64,000 nt of DNA from Amycolatopsis sp. NBRC 101858 (GTDB lineage Bacteria > Actinomycetota > Actinomycetes > Mycobacteriales > Pseudonocardiaceae), in the NCBI RefSeq assembly GCF_030269325.1, contig NZ_BSTD01000001.1, positions 2,124,681 to 2,188,680 of the forward strand, read 5' to 3'. How positions within the stretch are numbered: position 1 is the stretch's first letter; each line of letters opens with the position of its first letter. Made by a program: the position numbers and the translations under genes. The notes beneath the pieces were generated by a model. The model searched no databases, had not been told where the DNA came from, and was given only the letters and a program-made list of their open reading frames with translations. Positions 58,255 through 64,000 of the stretch are shown one piece after another.

Positions 58255-58293
58255 AGGGCGCTTCCGTGGACGCTGAGTCCATGGAAGCGCCCT
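58255..58293. repeat. Palindromic intergenic repeat, copy 1
   Basis: AGGGCGCTTCC (58255-58265) pairs with GGAAGCGCCCT (58283-58293); inner TGGAC (58267-58271) pairs with GTCCA (58277-58281). It closes the GDPD transcript region and at the same time contains the RBS and start of the next gene. Its AAG-GCCCT arm and GAGTCCATG apex recall the hairpin at 60812-60861. Confidence 0.6.
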
Positions 58294-59195
58294 TCTCCGG
58301 TGTCGTGCTGGTCAGCCGCGGCGACGAGACGCTGCTCGCCGAAGCCCACGGGTACGCCCACGTCGCCCACGGCATCGAAAACACCGTCGACACGCGGTTC
58401 GCGATCGCCAGCGGTACCAAGGGGTTCACGGCGCTGGTCGTCATCGGGCTCATCGCCGAAGGGCGCTTCGAACTGTCGACGAGAGCGCGTGACGTCCTCG
58501 GCGGCGACCTGCCGCTGATCGACGACCGGGTGACCGTCGAACACCTGCTCACGCACACGTCCGGCATCGGCGACTACTGCGACGACGACGCCCCGCCCGA
58601 GCACCCGCCGTGGCTCGTCACCTCGGCGGACTACCTGGCCGCGCTCGACGGCTTTGCGCAGCGGTTCCCGCCGGGCGAACGCTTCCACTACAACAACGGC
58701 GCCTTCGTCGTCCTCGGCTTGATCGCCGAACGGGTCGCGGGCACACCTTTCGCCGACCTCGTGCGGACGCGGGTCACCGAGCCCGCCGGGATGACCGGCA
58801 CGACGTTCCTCCGTTCGGACGCGCTGCCCGCCCGGACGGCCACCGGCTACCTCGAAGACGGCCGCACCAACGTGTTCAGCCTGCCGGTGGTGGGCCACGG
58901 CGACGGCGGGATCTACAGCACCGCACCGGACTTCCGGAAGTTCTGGGCCGCTCTGTTCGACGGCCGGATCGTGCCGCGGAGGTGGGTCGACCGGATGCGG
59001 CGCGGGGACCGCTACGGCCTCGGGCTCTGGCTGCCCGGGCCCGGTCTGGCGCGGCTCGAAGGCGGCGACTTCGGCGTCGCGTTCCGGAGCACGCACGAGC
59101 CGTCATCGGGCGTCACCGCGACGCTGATCTCGAACGACCACCGAGGTGGCGGGCCCCTGCTGCGGCGGCTGGACGAGTTCTTGACGAAGGCTTGA
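58266..59195 (+). CDS. Serine hydrolase (class C beta-lactamase/DD-peptidase-like)
   Basis: A 309-residue protein. The SxxK motif is IASGTKGFTALVV, the YxN motif is HYNNGAFVVLGLIAERVAG, and the third motif region is VVGHGDGGIYSTAPDF. Such proteins hydrolyse esters, D-amino-acid peptides or beta-lactams. No signal peptide is visible, so it may be cytosolic. I prefer GTG 58266, because GGAGG lies 8 nt upstream; ATG 58281 and GTG 58251 are alternatives. All three lie within or at the edge of a palindromic repeat. Confidence 0.85.
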   Translation: MDAESMEAPFSGVVLVSRGDETLLAEAHGYAHVAHGIENTVDTRFAIASGTKGFTALVVIGLIAEGRFELSTRARDVLGGDLPLIDDRVTVEHLLTHTSGIGDYCDDDAPPEHPPWLVTSADYLAALDGFAQRFPPGERFHYNNGAFVVLGLIAERVAGTPFADLVRTRVTEPAGMTGTTFLRSDALPARTATGYLEDGRTNVFSLPVVGHGDGGIYSTAPDFRKFWAALFDGRIVPRRWVDRMRRGDRYGLGLWLPGPGLARLEGGDFGVAFRSTHEPSSGVTATLISNDHRGGGPLLRRLDEFLTKA

Positions 59196-59220
59196 CACCC
59201 TCCGGGACCGGGGCTACCTT
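59192..59220 (+). promoter_or_regulatory. Consensus promoter of APC permease
   Basis: TTGACA (59192-59197), exactly 17 nt, then TACCTT (59215-59220). It overlaps the stop codon of the serine hydrolase. The leader to ATG 59266 is about 40 nt and contains AAGAGG. Confidence 0.7.
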
Positions 59221-59265
59221 CGGCGAATTCAATGGTCTGGCCGCATACCTTTCAAGAGGTGCCCG

Positions 59266-60807
59266 ATGGACGTTTCCGACCAGCAGACCACTCCCGACCA
59301 CGCCGACGAAGACAGCGCGCGCCTCCACCAGCTGGGGTACGCGCAGGAGCTCAAGCGGACGATGTCGGGGTTCTCGAACTTCGCCGTCTCGTTCACCATC
59401 ATCTCCATCCTGTCCGGCTGCCTGACGCTCTACGGCTTCGGCATGAAGACGGGCGGGCCGGCCGCGATGATCTGGGGCTGGCCACTGGTCGGGGTGTTCG
59501 TCATCCTGGTCGGCCTCGGCATGGCCGAGGTCTGCTCCAGCTACCCGACCGCGGGCGGGCTGTACTACTGGGCGGCGCGGCTGGCGCGGAAGAACGGCCC
59601 CGCGTGGTCGTGGTTCACCGGCTGGTTCAACCTCATCGGGCAGATCGCCGTCACCGCGGGCATCGACTTCGGCGCGGCGCTGTTCCTCAACGCGTTCCTC
59701 GACCTGCAGTGGGGCTTCTCGGCGACGCCGGGGCACACGATCCTGCTGCTCGCGATCATCCTCGTGGTGCACGGCCTGCTGAACACCTTCGGCGTCCGGA
59801 TCGTGGCCATCCTCAACAACGTCAGCGTGTGGTGGCACCTCATCGGCGTGCTGGTGATCGTCGGCGTGCTGATCTTCGTGCCGGCCAAGCACCAGGACGC
59901 GTCGTTCGTCTTCGGCAGCTTCGTGAACCAGACGGGCTGGGGTTCGGCGTTCTACGTCTTCGCGATCGGGTTGCTGGTCGCGCAGTACACGCTGACCGGC
60001 TACGACGCGTCGGCACACATGACGGAGGAGACCAAGAGCGCGGCGACGGCGGGCCCGCGCGGCATCGTCATGTCGATCGTCGTCTCGCTCGTCGCGGGCT
60101 GGATCCTGCTGATCGGCCTGACGTTCGCGATCCAGGACTACGACGGCGCGGTCGGTTCCAGCACCGGCGTCCCGCCCGCGCAGATCTTCATCGACGCGAC
60201 GGGCGCGGTCACCGGCAAGTTCCTGCTGCTGATCTGCATCGGCGCACAGCTGTTCTGCGGCATGGCCTCGGTGACGGCGAACTCGCGGATGATCTACGCG
60301 TTCGCCCGTGACGGCGCGATCCCGGGGTCGAAGTTCTGGCACAAAATCAACAAGCGCACGCAGACGCCGACCAACGCCGTCTGGCTCGGCGCGGGCGGCG
60401 CGCTGGTCCTGGCGCTGCCGTACCTGTGGAGCTACACGGCGTACAGCGCGGTCACGTCCATCGCCGTCGTCGGCCTGTACGTGGCGTACGTGATCCCGGT
60501 GTTCCTGCGCGTCCGCCTGGGCGACAGCTTCGAGCGCGGACCGTGGCACCTCGGCCGCTGGGGCAAGCCGGTCGGCATCATCGCGACGACGTGGGTCGTC
60601 CTGATCTTCGTGCTGTTCATGCTCCCGCAGGCATCCCCGGTGACGGTGGACTCTTTCAACTACACGCCGATCGCATTCCTGGTGGTCCTCGGCGGCGCGG
60701 GGCTGTGGTGGGTGCTCTCGGCGCACAAGTGGTTCAAGGGCCCCAAGGTCCAGGGCTCCGAGGCCGAACTCGCGGCGGTCGAAAAGGAACTGAAGGAACT
60801 CGGCTGA
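59266..60807 (+). CDS. APC-family amino acid/GABA permease
   Basis: A 513-residue permease with about 12 helices. The cytosolic N-terminus is followed by LGYAQELKRTMSGFSNFAVS, then FTIISILSGCLTLYGFG, which matches the amino-acid/choline transporter (BAT1/UGA4-like) subgroup. GYDASAHMTEETKSAATAGP and RGIVMSIVVSLVAGW are conserved, as is VTANSRMIYAFARDGAIPGS. It imports an amino acid, GABA or choline-type substrate; which one is not resolved. It has a strong own promoter and ends in a long convergent hairpin. Confidence 0.9.
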   Translation: MDVSDQQTTPDHADEDSARLHQLGYAQELKRTMSGFSNFAVSFTIISILSGCLTLYGFGMKTGGPAAMIWGWPLVGVFVILVGLGMAEVCSSYPTAGGLYYWAARLARKNGPAWSWFTGWFNLIGQIAVTAGIDFGAALFLNAFLDLQWGFSATPGHTILLLAIILVVHGLLNTFGVRIVAILNNVSVWWHLIGVLVIVGVLIFVPAKHQDASFVFGSFVNQTGWGSAFYVFAIGLLVAQYTLTGYDASAHMTEETKSAATAGPRGIVMSIVVSLVAGWILLIGLTFAIQDYDGAVGSSTGVPPAQIFIDATGAVTGKFLLLICIGAQLFCGMASVTANSRMIYAFARDGAIPGSKFWHKINKRTQTPTNAVWLGAGGALVLALPYLWSYTAYSAVTSIAVVGLYVAYVIPVFLRVRLGDSFERGPWHLGRWGKPVGIIATTWVVLIFVLFMLPQASPVTVDSFNYTPIAFLVVLGGAGLWWVLSAHKWFKGPKVQGSEAELAAVEKELKELG

Positions 60808-60811
60808 CCGA

Positions 60812-60861
60812 CCATGAGGGGCACCTTCACGGCTTTGAGTCCATGAAGGTGCCCCTCATGG
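60812..60861. terminator. Long palindromic bidirectional terminator (repeat copy 2)
   Basis: CCATGAGGGGCACCTTCA (60812-60829) is the perfect complement of 60844-60861, with a 14-nt loop ending in GAGTCCA. It fills the gap between the convergent permease and MFS genes. It resembles the 58255-58293 palindrome in apex sequence and design. Confidence 0.75.
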
Positions 60862-60864
60862 CAT

Positions 60865-62103
60865 TCAGGTGGTCGCGGGGCGGGATTCCGCGGCCGGGGC
60901 GGGAGCCTCGGCCGGCGACTCGCGGCCTGGACGCACCACCGTGACCGCCGTCGCGCCCAGGGCACCGACCGCCGCGAACGCGTAGAAGCCCCACGGGTAC
61001 GCGATTCCCGCCGTCAGCAGCGCGCCGCCGAGGAGGGGGCCGGAGATTGCGCCTATCCGGCCGATGCCCGCTGACCAGCCGAGGCCCGTTGCGCGGATCG
61101 CGCCCGGGTAGATGCGGCCGATGTAGGCGTACACCAGCACCTGCGCGCTGAAGACGAAGCAGCCGGTCAGGAACACCGCCGCGTACAGCCCGACCGCCGG
61201 CAGCTTCACGCTCAGCAGCGCCAGGAACACCGCGCCGGCGATGAACCAGACGATCGCCGACGGGCGGATGCCGACGCGGTCGGCGACCCGGCCCGCGATC
61301 AGCAGGCCGACGATGCCGCCGACGTTCAGCGTCAGCAGCAGGCTCAGCGCCGCGCCGAGCGGGTAGCCGGCCTGGCGCATGATCTCCGGCAGCCACGTGT
61401 TGAGCCCGTACACCAGCAGCAGGCCCATGAACGACGTGACCCAGAACGCGATCGTCGCGCGCAGCAGGCCGCCGCGGAACAGGCCGGCCACCGCGTGCCC
61501 TGCCGACCGCTCGGTCGCGCGGACCTGCTGGAACGTCTCGGACTCCGGCAGGAACTTCAGCATCAGCGGGATCAGCACGACGGCCGGGAGCGCCCCCGCG
61601 ACGAACATCGCGCGCCAGCCCAGGGGCGCGATCAGCACGATGCCCAGCAGCGCCGTCAGCACCGCCCCGACGTGGTAGCCGGTCATGACGGTCGTGGTCG
61701 CGCTGCCTGCCTTGCCGTGGCGCGCGTACTCCGTGACCAGCGTGATGGCCGTCGGCAGGCAGCCGCCGAGGCCGAGCCCGGCGACGAACCGCAGCAGGCC
61801 GAAGACGAACGTCGAAGGCGCGAACGCGCACAACAGCGTGCAGAGCGAGAACAGCGTCACCGAGATGATCAGGGACTTCCGGCGGCCGATGACGTCGGTG
61901 ATGGTGCCGATCGCCAGCCCGCCCAGCATCATCCCGGCCAGTCCCACGGTCGAGACGACCGACGCCACGGCGGGCGTCAGGCCCCAGACGTGGTCACGCA
62001 GCAGCACGGGCAGCACGGAGCCGAGCACGACCAGGTCGAACCCGTCGAGCAGAACGGCGGTCCAGGCCAGGGGCACGACCCAGGAACGGGCGCCAGGGGA
62101 CAT
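60865..62103 (-). CDS. MFS transporter, aromatic acid:H+ symporter type
   Basis: A 412-residue, 12-helix MFS protein from ATG 62103, with GGAGG upstream. LLDGFDLVVLGSVLPVLL in helix 1 is the AAHS signature (PcaK/BenK type). GGLAIGTITDVIGRRKSLII is the loop-2/3 motif and FVAGLGLGGCLPTAITLVTE the next. It probably takes up a benzoate-like aromatic acid. A perfect 8-bp-arm palindrome at 62138-62155 lies in its leader, just downstream of a CATACT -10, so a repressor may control it. No catabolic genes adjoin it. Confidence 0.9.
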   Translation of the reverse strand: MSPGARSWVVPLAWTAVLLDGFDLVVLGSVLPVLLRDHVWGLTPAVASVVSTVGLAGMMLGGLAIGTITDVIGRRKSLIISVTLFSLCTLLCAFAPSTFVFGLLRFVAGLGLGGCLPTAITLVTEYARHGKAGSATTTVMTGYHVGAVLTALLGIVLIAPLGWRAMFVAGALPAVVLIPLMLKFLPESETFQQVRATERSAGHAVAGLFRGGLLRATIAFWVTSFMGLLLVYGLNTWLPEIMRQAGYPLGAALSLLLTLNVGGIVGLLIAGRVADRVGIRPSAIVWFIAGAVFLALLSVKLPAVGLYAAVFLTGCFVFSAQVLVYAYIGRIYPGAIRATGLGWSAGIGRIGAISGPLLGGALLTAGIAYPWGFYAFAAVGALGATAVTVVRPGRESPAEAPAPAAESRPATT

Positions 62104-62137
62104 GGGAGAACCTCCGGATGTGCGTCGGTGCACGTTG

Positions 62138-62155
62138 TCCGCACAGGTGTGCGGA
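62138..62155. promoter_or_regulatory. Perfect palindrome operator of the MFS gene
   Basis: TCCGCACA-GG-TGTGCGGA. It lies 35-52 nt upstream of the MFS ATG and downstream of minus-strand CATACT (62165-62170). IclR- and GntR-type regulators of aromatic-acid genes use dyads of this kind. No such regulator is adjacent. Confidence 0.6.
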
Positions 62156-62253
62156 TTGCGCACAAGTATGCATGGGAGGATTGTCGTAATCCAGCTCACT
62201 TCCACTCACCGGAAGCCGAGCACAGGGCCGCGACCTGGGGAAAGATCACGCCC

Positions 62254-63888
62254 GTGGAGATCCTGACGCTGATGGGCGTGCTCGCCGGTTCGCTCGCGCT
62301 GACCGCTTTCGCCCGCCGCTACAACCTGTCGGCGCCGTTGCTGGTGGTGGTCGTCGCGCTCGGGGTCGCGCTGATCCCCGGCGTGCCGCGGCTGGAGCTG
62401 GAACCGGAGCTGATCCTCACGGTCGTACTGCCGCCGCTGCTCTACTCGACGTCGCTCGAGAGCTCGGTGACGCACTTCAAGAACAGCCTGCGGCCGATCG
62501 TCGCGCTCGGCGTCGTGCTGGTCGCGGTGACCGCGGTGGTCGTCGCCTTCGTCGTGCACCTGCTGCTGCCGGACATACCGTTCGCGTCGGCGCTGGTCCT
62601 CGGCGCGGTGGTGGCGCCGCCGGACGCGGTGACGGCGGTGGCGATCGGGCGCAAGCTCGGGCTGCCGCGCCGGCTGATGACCGTGCTGACCGGGGAAAGC
62701 CTGGTCAACGACGCCGCCGCGCTGACGCTCTACAAGGTCGCGCTCGCCGCGGTCGCGGGCACGGCGGGCTCGGCCGGGCACGGGTTCGCGGTGTTCGGGG
62801 TGGCGACCGTGCTGGGCATCGCGGTCGGCCTGGCGATCGGCGCGGTGGTCGTGCTGCTCCGGCGCCTGCTCGACGACCCGCTGCTCGAGTCGGCGTTCGG
62901 GATCATCGTGCCGTTCGGCGCGTACGTCACCGCCGAGCACCTGCACCCGTTCGGCGCGGAGTTCAGCGGGTCGGGGGTGCTCGCCGTCGTCGCGGCCGGG
63001 CTGTACCTGGGGAACCACTCGCTCAACGCGTCCCCCGCGACGCGGATGCAGGACAGATCGGTGTGGGCGTCCATCGACGTGCTGCTGGAGGCGCTGGTGT
63101 TCGCGCTGATGGGGCTGCAGCTGCCGTTCGTGCTCGACGGCGCCCAGCACGCGGCCCGCGACAACGGGACGCTGACGCTGGTCGCGGTGGTCGTGCTGCT
63201 GGTGACGATGCTGGTGCGGATCCCGGCGGTGTTCGTCTTCGCGTTCCTGCCGCGGACGTTGCGGCTGTTCGGCCGCGGGCGCGCGACCCCGTCGTGGCGG
63301 TCGCTGGCGGTGCTCTCGTGGACCGGCATGCGCGGCGTCGTCACGCTGGCCGCGGCGGCCGGTGTCCCCGCCGATACCCCGGGACGCGAGGAGATCCAGT
63401 TGTTCGCGTTCGCGGTGGCGATCGGCACGGTGCTGATCCAGGGCCTGACGTTGCCGCCGCTGATCCGGGTGCTGAAGGTGCAGGACCCTTCGGAGGCTTC
63501 TCGCGACGAGGCCGAAGAGCTGGCCGCCCGTGAGGTCGCGAAGCGGGCCGCGTACGAACGGCTGCGCGTGATCAGCCGCGACCGGCTCGCGTCCCTCGAC
63601 CTGCCGCCCGAAAAGGTCCAACGGCTCAAGGAGCGGCTCGAACGGCTGGTGGAGACGCGCTACCGGTTCGCCGAAGCCACGATCAAGCTGTCGGGTGAGG
63701 ACCGCCACGGCACCCCGCAGGCCCAGTTCGCGAAGGCCCGGAAGGAGCTGCTGGTCATCCAGCGCAAGGCGATGATCGAAGAGAACCGCGCCGGGCGCCT
63801 CGACGACGACATCCTGCAGAAGGTGCTGCGCGAGCTGGACCTCGAGGAGATGTCGGTGACGGCGGCGCTCACGAACCGATTGAGCTGA
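62254..63888 (+). CDS. Na+/H+ antiporter (CPA1 family)
   Basis: A 544-residue cation:proton antiporter from GTG 62254. About 12 helices come first, with VLGAVVAPPDAVTAVAIGRK and the active-site region LTGESLVNDAAALTLYKVAL (ND pair). RGVVTLAAAAGVP is conserved near helix 11. A C-terminal cytosolic region of about 120 residues is helical and charged (ARKELLVIQRKAMIEENRAG). It exchanges Na+ (or K+) for H+ for pH and salt homeostasis. It is divergent from the aromatic-acid MFS and overlaps the LLM gene by 20 bp at its end. Confidence 0.93.
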   Translation: MEILTLMGVLAGSLALTAFARRYNLSAPLLVVVVALGVALIPGVPRLELEPELILTVVLPPLLYSTSLESSVTHFKNSLRPIVALGVVLVAVTAVVVAFVVHLLLPDIPFASALVLGAVVAPPDAVTAVAIGRKLGLPRRLMTVLTGESLVNDAAALTLYKVALAAVAGTAGSAGHGFAVFGVATVLGIAVGLAIGAVVVLLRRLLDDPLLESAFGIIVPFGAYVTAEHLHPFGAEFSGSGVLAVVAAGLYLGNHSLNASPATRMQDRSVWASIDVLLEALVFALMGLQLPFVLDGAQHAARDNGTLTLVAVVVLLVTMLVRIPAVFVFAFLPRTLRLFGRGRATPSWRSLAVLSWTGMRGVVTLAAAAGVPADTPGREEIQLFAFAVAIGTVLIQGLTLPPLIRVLKVQDPSEASRDEAEELAAREVAKRAAYERLRVISRDRLASLDLPPEKVQRLKERLERLVETRYRFAEATIKLSGEDRHGTPQAQFAKARKELLVIQRKAMIEENRAGRLDDDILQKVLRELDLEEMSVTAALTNRLS

Positions 63889-64000
63889 TGACCTCCCAGG
63901 TCCGCCGGCGTTCGGCACTGGATCGGAGGCCGGTCTGCGAGACGAGGACGTCGGTCGCCCCGGCGTCGTAGTAGCGCTGGAGCCCGGCCAGGACGGTCTT
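63869..64000 (-). CDS. C-terminus of LLM-class (F420-dependent) oxidoreductase, partial
   Basis: The last 43 residues of a gene entering from the right edge are readable: KTVLAGLQRYYDAGATDVLV, then SQTGLRSSAERRRTWEVISS and IGS before TGA 63869-63871. A segment of the form (V/L)xxxxxYxxAGxTD followed by R-T-(W/L)E near the end is typical of luciferase-like flavin/F420 oxidoreductases. The catalytic part lies outside the window. It converges on the antiporter with a 20-bp overlap. Confidence 0.65.
   Translation of the reverse strand, partial: KTVLAGLQRYYDAGATDVLVSQTGLRSSAERRRTWEVISSIGS

Overview
The window reads as a chromosomal segment of a high-GC actinomycete, most likely of the family Pseudonocardiaceae (Amycolatopsis-like). 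Supporting signs are strong G/C third-position bias, many GTG starts, type VII (ESX) accessory genes (EspG, PPE-like, DUF3558), a SigE-family ECF factor, CUT1 sugar transporters without their own ATPase, and leaderless start sites. The genus is inference. No rRNA, tRNA, CRISPR array, transposase or phage gene was seen.

Layout. 0-8.3 kb: a TetR regulator, purL, a divergent heterodimeric ABC exporter, a flavin/F420 split-barrel protein, then purQ and purS. 8.3-20.7 kb: a GMC dehydrogenase and an aldehyde dehydrogenase sharing a motif, an MFS/ArsR pair, a phosphatase, an MBL hydrolase, an SDR/TetR pair, a DUF2334 protein, an FMN reductase, purC (which appears to have lost its stop codon), a DUF62 protein and a MOSC protein. 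20.8-26.2 kb: a polar amino acid ABC operon with three tandem binding proteins, then purB. 26.2-40.9 kb: an alpha-galactoside utilisation island. 40.9-47.3 kb: inositol-phosphatase-like, NAD(P)-binding, LysR, TetR, sigma/anti-sigma, threonine aldolase and HAD genes, with a degenerate tandem repeat at 42.4-42.7 kb. 47.3-49.3 kb: small unknown genes and a gene-poor stretch with several dyads around a ribbon-helix-helix gene. 49.4-55.5 kb: an aminotransferase and an ESX accessory/substrate cluster without a secretion core. 55.6-64 kb: purD, a secreted GDPD, a serine hydrolase, an APC permease, an aromatic-acid-type MFS, a CPA1 antiporter and the end of an LLM oxidoreductase.

The most coherent system is the alpha-galactoside island. 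A secreted GH27 galactosidase, a Tat-lipoprotein ABC importer, a cytosolic GH36 galactosidase, a candidate galactose dehydrogenase, a mutarotase-like protein, a lactonase, galactonate dehydratase, 2-keto-3-deoxygalactonate kinase and the phospho-aldolase together make a complete oxidative (De Ley-Doudoroff) route from alpha-galactosides to pyruvate and glyceraldehyde-3-phosphate. Two divergent promoter regions, one beside a FadR-type GntR gene, carry the same 13-bp palindrome at exactly the same 7-bp distance from a TTGAC -35 box, which suggests one dedicated regulon.

The de novo purine genes purL, purQ, purS, purC, purB and purD are dispersed through the window. purL, purC, purB and purD each start at a GTG 6-7 nt after a TANNNT box, as expected for leaderless transcripts. 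Two facing copies of a 70-bp element that matches the actinobacterial RecA-independent DNA-damage promoter lie without a downstream gene on either side of purQ-purS and the GMC gene.
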